64,000 nt of DNA from positions 629,295 through 693,294 of the forward strand of contig PDUO01000006.1 in the NCBI GenBank assembly GCA_003008705.1, given 5' to 3'. Of this stretch, positions 1 to 12,301 are shown one piece after another. Every line of letters begins with the position of its first letter. Within the stretch, counting starts at the first letter, position 1. The notes beneath the pieces are model-generated. The model saw only the letters and a program-made list of their open reading frames with translations. It searched no databases and had not been told where the DNA came from. Source of the DNA: Pezicula radicicola (taxonomy: Eukaryota; Ascomycota; Leotiomycetes; Helotiales; Dermateaceae). The translations under genes were made by a program, and so were the position numbers.

Positions 1-1028
1 TTTCGCTAATACTTGACTGATGTTCTCGTAACCTAGACAATCCCTTTATTAGTATTAATTCCTTTACGTGGAATAAAGAATATCAGACATAATCCACGAG
101 CTTCAAGACATGCCCCCATTATGATTAAATGACCAACAGTTCATAACACTTTTTAAGGAAAAATTAATGTCTCAAAGTACTTACTGTTGTGCTCGCTAAC
201 TGCATCAAACGCATATTTGACCTCATTTACTCCAGCTGCCTTGAGTGCCTCTTTGACCCCGGACACTACTGCTTCATCTCCTTTGCGATAATCAATAATA
301 GTATCGCCCTTCTCTCTGTTGATGAGCTTCTCGACATAGTCCTGGCCCTTGCCTGCAATAGTAATAATGGGATGGATGTTTGAAGCTTGAGCAAGTTTGA
401 TAGCATATGCACCCTGTATATCGTTAACCCTAATACACCAAATTCTTTCATCTTCTGTACCTACCACAGCACTAGAGCCCCCATAGACAATCAACGGGAT
501 TGAAGCAGTGTTACTTTTCCATGGCTCTGGAAGCCCAAGCCTCACGTATAGACAAATCGCTGCAGTCATAGCGGCAAGAGGAATTGTTGCGGCCTGCGCC
601 CGTTAGTTTATCATTCTATAACCTCATGGAAGGATTTGCATACCTCTTCAAAGGTGGTCTTCTCTGGAATATGGAAAGTAGAGTGGGCCCAACCAATCGC
701 ATATTCAGCGAAACTGCCATGTTCAGATCCCATTTGATGAAATGAAGCCACACGGTCTCCTTTCTTAAATTCGTAAACTCCACTTCCGACAGCTTCTACG
801 ACTCCTGCAATATCGTCCCCAGAGTTGTGTGGCTTCTTGACCAAGTATGGCATCTTCCAATCCTGAAAATAAATTAGGAGGTTCAGGGTTGACGGTAACG
901 CCTTCAAGTACCTTTGGGTTGCTTCCTGAGACAACGACTTTGATGAGAACTTGCTGAGGACCAGGCTGCGGAATGGGAACATCGCGAAGCGTGACCTTCA
1001 AGTCCGTGCCAACAATTGCTTCCTTCAT
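1..1028 (-). CDS. MDR-family zinc-type/quinone-reductase-like dehydrogenase, 3' end cut by window edge
   Basis: NAD(P)H-dependent oxidoreductase of the medium-chain dehydrogenase/reductase superfamily, resembling fungal CipB/trans-enoyl-reductase-like proteins. Exons on the minus strand: 1028-912, 862-644, 593-465, 413-185 and 32-1 (continuing outside). All junctions keep phase. Residues 1-110 form the GroES-like domain (SGSNPKDWK, DDIAGVVEAVGSGV, FKKGDRV). The Rossmann dinucleotide site GGSSAVGAYAIKLAQ appears only after removing the 51-nt intron 414-464, which has no stop and is a multiple of three. The final junction gives AVSEHN-S-YENISQVLAK. The last exon is inferred from a TGTCTAG acceptor and phase. 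The exact substrate cannot be told. The family assignment is firm; the MDR-type catalytic zinc ligands were not seen, so a quinone- or enoyl-reductase role is as likely as an alcohol dehydrogenase role. Confidence 0.85.
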
Positions 1029-1550
1029 GTTGAAGGCTCTTGAAGTAAATTTAGGATGTGGATGACTTAAGGGATGATTAGGGATGATTGAGGTTGATTA
1101 GTTTCCAAGATGGAGCTGTGAATGTGCGAGTACATGAAATTCGACGACTTATTGAAGTGCACAGGATAGAAGCATTCATGGCATGACAAGTTGGTTTATA
1201 CTTCTCTTCTGGTGAATTCTACCATCTACCATCTACCATCTACCATTCACCATCTCCTCATTCATTAATGTATTATTAATGACTTGACGGAGTTAGGTCT
1301 TATGACGAAAGCCCCTCGACTGCGGGATACAGTCCGATTGCCTCGGAGCCTTGTCGGGATAACACCATGAGGCTGAGGACAAGCCCTGCTACAAAGAGCT
1401 CTGATTGGACCGTAATATTCGTCGCCTTTGTGCTGCACTGTTGACCAACGTGTGTTTGGTATTCATGAACGGATCCCATATCGACTTCAAGGTACGAGAG
1501 GGCTTTTGTACTTTCCTCTTTCATAGAATCTTCTCCCAACTCCTATCGAC
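1029..1550. other. Intergenic: MDR gene promoter side and 3' side of the zinc-finger gene
   Basis: About 520 bases with no supportable ORF. It should hold the promoter of the MDR dehydrogenase (minus strand) and the 3' end of the U1-zinc-finger gene. The only structure seen is a short tandem run of an ACCATCT heptamer at 1221-1254, about four and a half imperfect copies. Confidence 0.6.
1221..1254. repeat. Short tandem repeat (ACCATCT)n
   Basis: Four to five copies of a 7-base unit, the last ones imperfect, in the intergenic space upstream of the MDR gene. No function is apparent. Confidence 0.8.
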
Positions 1551-2488
1551 CTATTTTTGTCGGAAGTTTTTCGCCTTTCTTTTCTTGAATACAACCCCTC
1601 CTATGGCTGGCGCTGCTGCTGTGACTTGCTTGACGTTAACGTCGAAATCGGAAGGTATTGCGGGCTCCCCATCAGACGGCTCTTTCTTGATCCCAGCACT
1701 GAGATCGGTTCCGCCACTTTGTGGATCTTCAACTTTGTCGCTTTCTGTTCTATTTGTCTCTGGCTCTGGCTCGATTTTAACACCCTTGGTTTCCTCCCTG
1801 AACTCGTTCTTGACCTCTTGACCTCCATCTTTGTCCTTCCCCTTGCTCGTCACATTACGTAACAGAGCATCTAAGTCGTCGTCTGCATTGTCGGCTGGAT
1901 GTGTTCTATAGGCTGAGCCCCATCTCCCTTTCTTGGCTTCAACGGCTTCTTCTTCCTCCTCCTCTGCTGGTCTCTTCCTCACACCAAAGCCAATGGCGTC
2001 GGGGTTTCTCTCTCCTTCATCTGGATCCAAAATCCTCTCGGACGTAACTTGCCAGTCTCCAACCATTGCCATTTCCCTTCTGAATTCATCTGGTATTGCA
2101 ACACCCATTTCTGACAACTGTTCTCGCTGCCTTATGACGTCTGCTGCCGTTGGTTGTTGCTTTGGGCCTGGAGTCCGCGTGTATGACGATGATGATACTG
2201 AACTTCCACTTGATCCCACAGCTGAGACGACACCATTTAGACGGGCCACCTCTGCTTTCGCGCGCTCCTTGTCCTTCTCATCTTTCTCGTGCCCTCGATG
2301 GAGATCCCTCAGAAAGCGCTTGAGATTTCCTTGGTGTTTTGGGGTCGCATCATGATTCGTTCTTTCGAGTTTTGTATCTCGAATAAAGGCCTTGCAGTGT
2401 TTACACCAATATTTGGGCTGTAGAAGAATTAGCACAGTTAAGGGAAATGAAGACTTCTTCGCACCGTTGATTTCCAATATTCAGACAT
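1551..2488 (-). CDS. U1-type (matrin) zinc finger protein, WBP4/FBP21-like splicing factor
   Basis: Probable spliceosome-associated protein of 296 residues. Exon 1 (2488-2465) encodes MSEYWKST. After a 47-nt intron (2418-2464) exon 2 (2417-1551) starts PKYWCKHC. The U1-C/matrin-type zinc finger is residues 9-40, with ligands C13, C16, H30 and H36 and the family block KHQGNLKRFLRDLHRGHE. A charged helix, Ser/Thr-rich linker and an acidic, Lys-rich C-terminus follow, ending KKRKAKNFRQK, which I recall as typical of the fungal members. No WW domains are visible, unlike animal WBP4. The start was chosen because the EYWKST peptide joins in phase to the zinc finger; the unspliced frame reads intron sequence. 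Expected site of action is the nucleus. Confidence 0.9.
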
Positions 2489-2718
2489 TCTTGAAGAGTC
2501 TGTAGATTATTTTGTTGTACTTTTCGTACGTATTGTATCTAGATAAAGGCAGGAGCTATCGCAGCGCTGCGGCGATTGGATTGCTCGTCCTCCGGAATCA
2601 ACTAGCGGCCGACCGTTTTTTGGAGGTAGGCGCAGGCACGAGCTTCACACTCTCGTCGCCTTCCTCGAGTTGGATCTCACCTCCCTCCACTTACAACTAC
2701 ACGACAAGAAGAAGCACC

Positions 2719-4044
2719 ATGGCTTTGGAGGCAGCTTCACGCATGGCACTGCGCGGCCCCATGCCCAGCAACAGCAAAAATGTCTCTGCCATCGGCACAC
2801 AAGCTCTCACCATCGCACGAACTTCTACCATCCTTGCTACTAACCCAAGTCTCCAACGACGCCAATTACACGCAAGCTCACGATCAAGAGCTCCCAACAG
2901 CGGCTTATTGGGTATCTCAAACTCCAGCGTTCCGTCCTCATATTTCCAACGTCCATCACTACCCGCAAACACTATTATTCGATTCGTACCACAACAGAAT
3001 GCATGGATTGTAGAGCGAATGGGAAAATTCAATCGCATTCTAGAGCCTGGTCTTGCCATATTGGTCCCATTCCTCGATCGGATCGCCTATGTAAAGAGCT
3101 TGAAGGAGAATGCCATTGAGATACCTAGCCAGAGTGCTATCACGGCAGACAATGTCACTTTGGAACTTGATGGTGTGCTATATACTCGCGTCTTTGACGC
3201 ATATAAAGCAAGGTAAGGTCTGTTGCGCCGTAGATAAGATCTTTTGGACTGATTGTCTACCAGCTACGGAGTGGAGGATGCAGAATACGCCATTTCACAA
3301 CTTGCCCAGACTACAATGCGCTCTGAGATTGGTCAACTCACACTAGATCACGTTCTGAAGGAACGTGCCGCACTCAACACCAATATCACCACTGCCATCA
3401 ACGAGGCAGCCAAAGAATGGGGTGTTGTCTGTCTTAGATACGAGATTCGGGATATTCACGCTCCAGATGGAGTAGTCGCAGCCATGCACCGTCAAGTGAC
3501 AGCCGAACGAAGCAAGAGAGCCGAAATCCTGGACTCTGAGGGTCAGAGGCAAAGTGCGATTAACATCGCGGAAGGTCGCAAACAAAGTGTCATTCTTGCA
3601 TCCGAAGCTTTGAAGAGTGAGCAGATCAACATGGCTAGTGGAGAGGCTGAGGCTATTTTGTTAAAGGCAAAGGCGACTGCCGCCGGTATCGATGCAGTGG
3701 CGAAGAGCATTGCTTCAGGGAAGGAGTCCGCCCAAGGAGCCGTTAGTCTGAGTGTCGCAGAAAAGTATGTCGAAGCTTTCGGTAAACTGGCCAAGGAAGG
3801 AACTGCTGTTGTCGTTCCTGGTAACGTTGGAGACATTGGAAGTATGATTGCCAGTGCAATGGCAGTTTATGGGAAGGTTGGAGATGCCCAAGCTAAGACA
3901 ATGGCTGCGAAGGCATTGGAACAACACACTCGGAATGCTGGGGAGGATCAAAGTCACAATGAGGAATCTGAGGCTGAGACGCCAGCTGAAGAGATGAAGA
4001 GGAGCATGCTAGCATCATTTGAGAACACCAGACAGAAGAAATGA
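2719..4044 (+). CDS. Stomatin-like protein, SPFH/prohibitin superfamily (mitochondrial SLP2-like)
   Basis: Predicted 424-residue mitochondrial inner-membrane scaffold protein of the stomatin/SLP2 group. Exons 2719-3212 and 3264-4044, joined at ...AYKA-S-YGVEDAEYAI, with intron 3213-3263. Residues 1-75 are basic, Ser/Arg/Thr rich and poor in acid, as in a mitochondrial presequence. The SPFH domain runs from about residue 86 (RFVPQQNAWIVERMGKF) to 260, with RAALNTNIT, IRDIHAPDGV and the coiled-coil-prone stretch ERSKRAEILDSEGQRQS. The C-terminal tail is acidic. The start at 2719 has a good context (CACCATGG); the frame is open further upstream but without a convincing start. SLP2 proteins organise cardiolipin-rich domains and protease complexes. 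Confidence 0.93.
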
Positions 4045-4275
4045 GTATGTCAGGAATGAAGGAATGGGGTTTTGCTGGATGTAACATTAGTGTATCTCTA
4101 ATCGGAGACGGCAAAGGCGTCGTTGGTGTATCACGCGGGGAAAGTACCGTACTATCACGCTGCTCAGTATAAAGAGCCTACAGCAAGTAGCAGTAGGGGC
4201 AAAGGATTGCCATAAGAATAAAAATAACCATTACAACTCCAGTTTTCAAGCCCTCAGCATAACCTCGTGCTACAA

Positions 4276-7200
4276 TCATACGCCAAAGTCCATTCCCACA
4301 TTGTCTAGAGCCTTCCCAAGCCATTCCAAAACCTCCTGATCCCGCGCCGCAGCCCGAACAGCTTTTGTCAACAACGGGTACAATCTATGCAAATGCTTCT
4401 TACTTTCACTATCTACACCAGGTGTATCTGGGATGGCTTCTGACTCGCATCTCAATCGCACAAGGGCTTTGAGGATGTACAAGAGCTCTTTACGCTGAGA
4501 CAGTGGCTGGGGCATACGCCCTCGGAGTGGTTGATCGGCGACGTATGCCCTCAGCGTCAGGCCTGCACGTAATATCAGATAGGGCGCTGCTGCCTGGGCA
4601 AGCTTGATTCGTTCTTCTGAACCATCTGTGAACGAAACAAGAGAAACTAGTTCGTCGAAACAGACGTAGCTCATTTGCGTTCGTGGGGAAGGTGCTGGAT
4701 CAACTGTGCGTCCTTTTCGAGGCTGGTATAGGCCTGCGAGAAGTTCTTGGTTAATTTGAGGAAGCTCATTCGTCTCGGGCAAGTGGATGAGAGACATGTG
4801 GAATAGTGATTCCGTATATGTTCTTCGCGTTTTATCCGGGATGGTAAGAGAACCTAGAGCGGGTGTTATTAGCTCGCGGAGCTCAAGAAAGGAGGTTATG
4901 TCGAAGTCCTGGTCATCTTTGATATTTGCTGTCTCCGGGGCATCAAAACAGTCTGCCGCTGTGATTCCGTTCGCGATGGAGGTTATTGAGATCCATGCTA
5001 AACGAGTGACCTCTTCGTTCAGATCTTCTTTCGTGAGAATTGGCAATATTGACTTCAAGATGGAGAGAGCAGATGTTGTAGCTTGACGCCACGGAGAGGT
5101 ACTCTTCGTTGTGATTGGATATGCATACTTCAGCAGAATTGGTCTCGCAAGAGCTGCTAGAGAAGCCGGTACCGCACCATTGATATAAATGTGATGATCT
5201 GACGAATGTGAAAGAATAAGTCTCTCTAGCACGACCATTGATGCCTTTGACAGCGCAATATATGTCGGCTTTTGTGCGTTGGAGTTCGAGTTTTCTTTGG
5301 GATCGAACGGCAATGCTACCAATTCAGCTACTTGACTGATTAGAGCTGCAGGGACTCCGTCAATATCAGTACGGATCATTTTCAATGACTCCAAGACCTG
5401 AGTCTGGAGAGGTGTAAGATACTCGATATCTGCAGAGTAGGTGCCCGCGTTGGCTTGTTGAATCGCTTCTCGTAGCAATGTCAGCATGCGACGAACATGG
5501 GTGGCGTCGAGCTCTACTTCAATAAGACGATATATTTCATGTACCGCTGAGACATAAGCGAGCAGGTAATCCTGGTTGTCGTTTCTTTTATCGGATATAT
5601 CTACTTTGGCGAGTGGAAGGGATTCAGACCAAAGTGCCCAAGCTAAGTCCTTAGAGTGACCTTCAAAGTTCACTGTAGAGCTATCCTTCAAGTTTCCTCT
5701 CGACAGTATCTGGCGCAATGCCTTGAAGACCGCTGTATTAATTTCCAGGATTTGAAAGCTAAGTAATGCTTTGAAATGGCCAAGTAGTGCCTCCCACGAA
5801 TCAGCAAATGTCGAATGAGCCGTCAACACGTCAAGATAGTCTGCGAGGAGGTTTGTTATTCCGGTAAGAACAACGACGGTTGTCTCATTCCAGCCCTCTT
5901 TTTCTTTTATAGATACGGTCGATGACAATTCGTTCATGGCCTTGAGTTCTTCCTCGATGGAACTTAGCAACTTGAACATTACAGACTTCAAGCACATTGA
6001 CCACGCTTCAGAGCTTAGTTGGTCTCCATACGCATCAAATATGCGAAGTAATGTTTGAATAGCGCCTAACTAGATGTCAGTGAACACCCCTACCGCCATA
6101 CATGTTTACTTACTATTTCGGAGCTCCAACCTCTCATCCGCGGTGACCGTTGTCAGTCTCAGTAGCAATAACATCCACAAAGCTGCATCTGAAACTGCTT
6201 GGTCGCTACCGGAAGCTTTCTCGATGAGAGCTTCTTCGCTAGAGCCTTCTATGAGATCTGGGCTTAGTGAGAATGAACTTGTCCGGCCAGAGATAAAGTC
6301 AGAAAGAACCCAGAAGAATGTCACAGTCTAATAAGTCAGTATGTTTACAGACTTGTGTTCTCTGTGGATATCACTAACCGTCAATGATATGTTAAGGTCG
6401 TCGTCTTGGGTGCAGAAACGGTGAAGGGTATCAACGAGTATTAAAAAGCAGGAATTGGGGAGGGATGAAAGAAAGTCAGAACAAATGAGCTGGAGAGAGT
6501 TAAAGGCCGATCGAATCAGGCGCGATGACCGTGTACTTGTTCTCTTCGAAATGAGGTGGTTTTGACCCACCTCTCCAGCGTTGTCGAGGAAGACACTGCC
6601 AAGTATCTGAAAGGCAATGTCCCAACCACTTATAAAACTTTCTCCGCACTGTTCCAGGATACTTTTGAGACCTTCCAGAATGATTTTATGCACATCGATA
6701 TCCGTGGTGTGAATAGAAAGCGATGTCTTCCGATCTTGAGAATGCAATGGTTGCAACGCACGGCTAAAAGCCATTAACAAGCGCAGCTGTACTACACTGC
6801 GAATTTCATCTGCGAGCGAAAGAGTAGCTGTTGCGGCTTCAAGGACAAGTCTGACGAGAGTTTCAGCTGCTCTCAACCTTACTGAGGCAGTAGTTGAAGG
6901 AGAACATGCAGTAGAAATCAGCTCTGACGTAAGAGCAGTCCACCCACTGATTTCCGGATCATACGCCATGAGCCGTTCAATGTTGATGCTCGCAATATCG
7001 CCAATTTTTGCTAGTGCAAAATGGTCCTCTTGGTTCTGAGTTGCTGGAGCGATATTAATACTACGGATCCTCCTGTGCTGTGTCGTCGATGGTTTTCTCA
7101 CATCAGGGGAGGTTGGTTTGACAGAGTCTTCAGGTATCTCGGACAGCTTGGATTCCTCTTCTCGTCCAAGTAGCTGACACAAGGCAGTTACAACCTCCAA

Positions 7201-9692
7201 AAATGGCTCGTTGGGGAAGTCAACTGTGCTTTCAAGTAGTCTAGAAGCAGCTGTTTCAACAGCTTTAATTTCAGTGCCAAAATTGGCCAAAAGAGCGGAA
7301 CCATCAGTGGTTGATTGAGCATCGGACTTTTGGGTGGAAGCAGATGGCCTGTTCATTGATTTCGTGCTGGAGAAGAGCACAAAATCTGCCTGTTGGAGTG
7401 TCCCAAGAATAATGATCCATGCCGTGTCTAGGGTTGGCCCCAAGGCGATACCCAGGTTTAATAGTGCACGTAGACACAGTAGATTGCGAGTATTGAGAGT
7501 AGGGGCTGGGGCGTCTGTTACAGAGCCTTGTCTCCCTTTCTCTGTCTTTTCTATGGAAGGGCTGACAAGACTGTCAACACTAAGTAAACCTCTGGCATTT
7601 TTGAACATGCTCGAAGTCTCCGAAGTTGGAGTTGATGGAGGTAACGGTGCAGCTGTACTGGCTGTGAGGACATTTGGAGGAACAGCTGCTTTGCCAAGGG
7701 TAGTTAGGAACGCATCTCGTGGAGTTGCGAGGCGAAGTAGTCCAGCCACATGCGTGAACTTTTGGAAGGATCTGACTAGGCCATGATAATATTCTGTGTC
7801 AAGCGCAGCATACAAAAATGTTGAACACGTCGCTAAAATTGCGGGCCAGCATTGATCTACGATGCCGGCACATACCTTGACCTCTTCATACTGGGTGTGA
7901 TCCTCATGAGCCAGTGGGTTGAGTGGAACCGGGTTCTTTTTGAAAGAAGCTTGCCGCTTGAGAGGAGCTCGAGAATCCGGCGTTCCTGGTATCTCCAAAG
8001 TTTTGCTGCCCTCTGGTTCCGTGGCCTTTGCAGCTTTCTTGCGAGCTCGTGCATCGGGGACAGTGAGAGGAAGGATGAACTTGGCCAGACCCTCGGACAG
8101 CCCACTTATACACGCCAGGGTTAGGCTATAGATATATGAGTCTGGAACAGACGGGGGATCAGTCTTATCTAGTTGATCGATACAAGGTACTCGCATAGTG
8201 CTCCATTGTGTACTGATCCCAGCGGTAGGTTCACTTGAGGTCACTGAGCTGCTTATGATACCAGGAACACCACTGGCTTCTAACATGGCCTGGTCTGTTC
8301 CACCAGTAGAAAACTGATTGGCCATAGGTATTGTGGACTGAGGACCCAAACCGATGACCGAAGGCTTCTCCGTGCTGATTTTCACAAACGCTGCGACAAG
8401 GTCTCGGAGTATTGCTTTTCTGCCTTCTTTTGCATCATACGTGGCAAAGATCCGTCTGATCAGTGCGGCTTCAGCAAAAATTCCCCGAAAGACCTCCATG
8501 CACAGAGACCGTTTCCACAATGCTGTATCTTGGTCAAGCATATGTGTGAGAAGACCCAAAGCCATCTCGCCCTCGGCTGAGAGAATACTAAGATGTCTTC
8601 TAAGCAGAGTATAAAGAATCCTGACTATCCTTACGGTTACTGCAAAATTCAACTTCTCCGAAAGAGAGCTGATGATAAATGGCATAACCCGGATTCTTAA
8701 GATATTGGCTTGTTCCGGATGTGTCAAAAAAATATCGGCATGATTTGTTAGGACTGATTCAATCAGCTCTAGACCAAATGTTTGGGGGAGTCCTGTAGAT
8801 CTGAGGAAAAGTGGTTTTTGAGACTCAGTAAGTAAACATAAATCATTGAAAACCTAGTTAATGTTAGAACAGGTATCTGAGGAGGTAGGTGATATAGCAT
8901 GCCTTATAAGCATCGAGAGCGGCTGCTCGTAGTTGAACCATTCCCGATTCTATAGGGGCTTCGCCGATGGTTGGCACTTCAAGCGCAACTTCTATCTTGA
9001 TGTGAGCGCTTAAGCCTTCAAACATTAGCTTGATACGTACTGTCCTCAGCTACAACTTTATCGAATACCGTCACAACAAGCTGCTGGAGAGTAGCTGCTG
9101 CCGTGTTGTTGACAATGCCATTCTTACTCCCTTGCAAAATTGTGCATATGTTCAGTGCTGCTGCTAAGAGCTCGCCTTTGAGATCATCTGCGTAATTCTG
9201 CAGGAGCGAAGGCAAGGATTGCAGCAGCTTGAGCTGGACATCAAGCCCAGCTGGTGTGGCCTCACGAAAAGCCTCGAGTACCTCTCTGAGTCGAGACCTG
9301 GGGAGAGCACGTGATACTACTAGCCGCTGTAAACATACAACAGCAATACCAGTGAACTTGACATTCTTCGTGCCACAAGCAATGAGAAAAGGGGTGACGA
9401 AATTGGGTCGTTGTGTGAGATCTAGTTACATGCATTAGTTACTAGGCTGACTATGTAGAAGGGTACAATGCGAAAGGATGGAGATTGATTGTATTACCGG
9501 CAGCTATCTGGGCTTCAGATGTTGACCGTAGAGCCTTAAGCTCCTCAAGAGACTTTTCGGCGGCCTGGTGGTTTTAGTAAGTGTGTGTAGAAAGATGTGG
9601 ATATATAGGCTCACATTGCGGAGGTCCGTATGCTTCCTTTTGCTTTCTTGAATGAGATTTGCAAGCTCAGAGGCGAGTATCTGCGCAGTCAT
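4276..9692 (-). CDS. MON2: MON2-like protein, large Arf-GEF-related scaffold of Golgi/endosome trafficking
   Basis: Protein of about 1,697 residues in seven exons: 9692-9615, 9564-9498, 9421-9041, about 8991-8902, 8853-6379, 6327-6114 and 6065-4276. The N-terminus (MTAQILASELANLIQESKRK, DLRN-AAEKSLEELKAL) is the DCB region typical of MON2. The segment around LRAAALDAYK-VFNDLCLLTE is the HUS-like region, and the long C-terminal part has the helical-repeat look of the family, with no catalytic Sec7 domain. MON2 works with Dopey and flippase partners at the trans-Golgi and endosomes. The intron 8854-8901 appears to use a GC donor (AAG|GCATGC) and a CTAG acceptor. The small fourth exon is the least certain part of the model, to within a base. 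MON2 is divergent from MMS2. Confidence 0.88.
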
Positions 9693-10085
9693 GTTATTAG
9701 GTCAGGGCAAATACCTCCATATTATTTTGAAGCAGAGAAAGCGCGGATTCAGGAGAATGACAGAGTGCGTTTGCGTGTCGGTTGGAAGCTTTGAAGCTGC
9801 TGTGTTCACAACTCACCAGGTCCGAAAGTCATCCCTGCCAAATCGGATGGCGCTAGAGGAGGGTGACCCCCGCCTATATACGCACCGCCCGCCGCCCTTG
9901 CTTTTCACCCCGCGATAGATGTTCACTGCCGCATTTTGGTACCTACTGAAGACTCCACTACACTTACTACCTTACCTACCCAACCGCCCAGAGCAAGAAG
10001 TGCCCTTTTGATTTGCACTGCAACTGACTATCGACTGTTTGACGTAGCACAAATCTTCTGAGCTGCTTAGCACAACTCATTCACC
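9693..10085. promoter_or_regulatory. Shared divergent promoter MON2 / MMS2
   Basis: A 393-base gap between the start codons of two divergent genes, so it must hold both promoters. A TATA-like CCTATATACG lies at 9873-9882, next to a C-rich run (CCGCCCGCCGCCC). The MMS2-proximal part is C/T rich with CTACTACC-like repeats, common in fungal leaders. Confidence 0.6.
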
Positions 10086-10765
10086 ATGGCTAAAGTTCCC
10101 AGAAACTTCCGATTGTTGGAGGAGCTTGAGAAGGGAGAGAAGGGCCTAGGAGCCGGTGAGTGGAGACAGCCGCCACTCGGTCGTGTACTGACTGTATGGT
10201 TTCTGTTTAGAGGCGTGTTCATACGGTCTCGCTGAGGGTGATGATCTGTTGATGTCGAACTGGAACGGAACGATCTTGGGTCCTCCCCACGTAAGGAGAT
10301 CATCCTACACTGCGATTCTGTACGCAAACTTACAGCTCTTCTCAGAGTGTTCACGAGAACCGCATCTATTCCTTGAAGATGCACTGCGGCGGCCAGTACC
10401 CTGATAAGCCACCAACCATCCAGTTCATTAACGAAGTCAACCTACCATGTGTCAACCCAAAGAACGGCGTGGTTAGTACTCTACTTCCTGGAGGTAGCCT
10501 GACAAAGCATACTTTGCTTGTTTTGTACCTGCGGCCGTAGAGGAAGATGGCGAATACTGATGGAGTTTCAGGTCGACCCAGCCAAACTTCCCTGCCTTGC
10601 CAATTGGAGCCGAGACAACACCATGGAGACTGTTTTGATTGAGCTGCGAAGGTGAGAAGTATGGGAGTTCTAATCTGTTTCTAACGCTCATCGATATACA
10701 GAAACATGGCCCACCCTGCCAACAAGAAACTCCCACAACCGGCCGAAGGGTCTATCTACAAGTAG
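10086..10765 (+). CDS. MMS2: Ubiquitin-conjugating enzyme variant MMS2/UEV
   Basis: A 139-residue UEV that pairs with Ubc13 to build K63-linked ubiquitin chains in error-free post-replication repair. Five exons: 10086-10155, 10211-10290, 10346-10471, 10572-10651 and 10702-10765; phases agree at every junction. Residues 1-20 (MAKVPRNFRLLEELEKGEKG) are the UEV N-terminus. The fold continues with SNWNGTILGPP, GGQYPDKPPTIQF and NLPCVNPKNGVV. The E2 active-site context (HPNI...C) is absent, as expected for an inactive variant. The C-terminus is ELRRNMAHPANKKLPQPAEG. Introns are 50-100 nt. It is divergent from MON2. Confidence 0.97.
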
Positions 10766-11317
10766 ACGATTCTACATCTTACAAAGACATTATCGATGAA
10801 CACATATCTGTCTGTCATTCGAAACAAGATCTCTAGAGGTTCTAGGTCATGGCGATGCGGGAAGAATGATTATAAGGTCCTTTGTTTTCGAATGATTCAG
10901 GGTGCATCAGCGCGGCGAATGGTTTTACAGTGCTTGGTGCTACTTAAATGATTGATGAAGCAGCAATATTATTTCGTTCATCTTTACTCTCCTTCATCAG
11001 TACGTTTAGTGACTTGACACTAGCCTCTTGTTCTTCACAACAGCACAACTTTAAAGTCGACGCGACGCTTTCTCAAACAGAGGTTCTAGGTATGAAGGTG
11101 TAGTATTAGATAGCACCTATGACTTGAAAAGATAAAATAAAAGTAAACCAGAACAAATTTCTGAGTAGTACTAAGCCAAGGATGTCTTGAGACTTTGATC
11201 TTTATACAAACATGTCGCTAGTCACGTGTGCTCGCGTTTGATTAGAAGAGTGTTCAAAGCGTGAAGTGTCGAAAAGCCTCCCATCAAACCACCATCTTTA
11301 ATGCGTGCACCAGATGA
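10766..11317. other. Intergenic between MMS2 and the LYR gene
   Basis: About 550 bases holding the MMS2 3' end and the LYR-gene promoter. It is AT-rich with no ORF worth naming. No clear TATA box or terminator hairpin was seen. Confidence 0.55.
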
Positions 11318-12301
11318 ATGCCAGCCCAAATAATTCTCCGAAAGTCGGGCCCTCACCGAATTGCATGTATTGCTCTCTACCGAGCACTGTTAGACCAATG
11401 TCCGCGCATCGCCATTCCCGTTGAGCTCTGCCATCGAGGAACCGTCAGTCCACTCAAGCATCTCATCCGTAAGAAATTTAAGCAGAATATTCATCTTACC
11501 TCGCCTCGACTTGCGGTTAATGCTCTAGATATTGGGTATAAGGTCAGTTTTTGCTCTTAATGCTCTCTACATTTTGTCGTCTCCTTTGCTAACATTATCG
11601 ATCTACAGGTCGAGCAACTCCTTCGTAATGCTGGAGATGGCAATCAAGTAGCTCATACCCAGATCGTAGAAGCTATCCGAGATGTTCAATCCAAAGCTGC
11701 CGCTTCCAAAGCGCTTCCCCAACCTCCAAGGAAACAACACCACATCGTCCCAGAACCTTGTCGAGGAGCACCTAAAGTCCTTGAGACGCGACCTCTCCCA
11801 CTCCACAAACTAGGCGGGACCGGCCGTCGACATATCCCAGTCTTCACAGGCGGCAATATGGTGCCATTTCTCAGGTTTAAGGGATTTCAATCTCCGTTTT
11901 TGAGCAGGATTATCAAGGATAAGATCAAGAAACGGCAGAAGAGGTTCGATTCTACGGAGCAGATGGATGAGGATATGATGTTTGGAAGGGAGGAGGATTT
12001 GTGGGAGAAGCTTATTGAGAAGGTGAAAAGTGAGCCTGGAAGTGAGGGAGTAGGGGACGAAAGTCCTTACGTGAAAGAGGTAGGAAGCTGGAGCGATGAG
12101 GCTGCTGAGATAAAGAAGGATATCTTGGAGCGTGGTTTAAAGGAGATTGTAAAGACTAGGAGGATAGGTTTACAGCTGTTGGAGATTTCGGAGAAAGAGA
12201 GAGCATTTTGGGAGCAGGAGAGGAGGGAAAGGAAGCACCACAAAAATGTGCAGAAGCTCGAGCGAAAGAAACACTCTGTATCCCTTAGAGATGATTTTTG
12301 A
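11318..12301 (+). CDS. LYR-motif protein with Cup1-like N-terminal domain (DUF1763 type)
   Basis: Predicted 305-residue mitochondrial protein. Exons 11318-11542 and 11609-12301, intron 11543-11608 (GTCAGT...CTACAG). The N-terminus carries a LYR tripeptide at about residues 20-22 (ACIALYRALL), then a basic helix (LKHLIRKKFKQN) as in complex-I-LYR proteins, which bind acyl carrier protein or Fe-S machinery. A conserved-looking block (FTGGNMVPFLRFKGFQSPFLS) follows near residue 180, then a highly charged C-terminal half likely to be helical. The ATG at 11318 is the first in this frame; an ATG at 11314 is in another frame. The assignment to the fungal Cup1-like LYR family is by pattern, and the specific client is unknown. 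Confidence 0.8.

Noticed and set aside
1933..2355. Plus-strand ORF across the zinc-finger gene
   Set aside because: It is the antisense shadow of the real coding exon on the minus strand; Ser/Pro-rich text mirrors the charged codons opposite.
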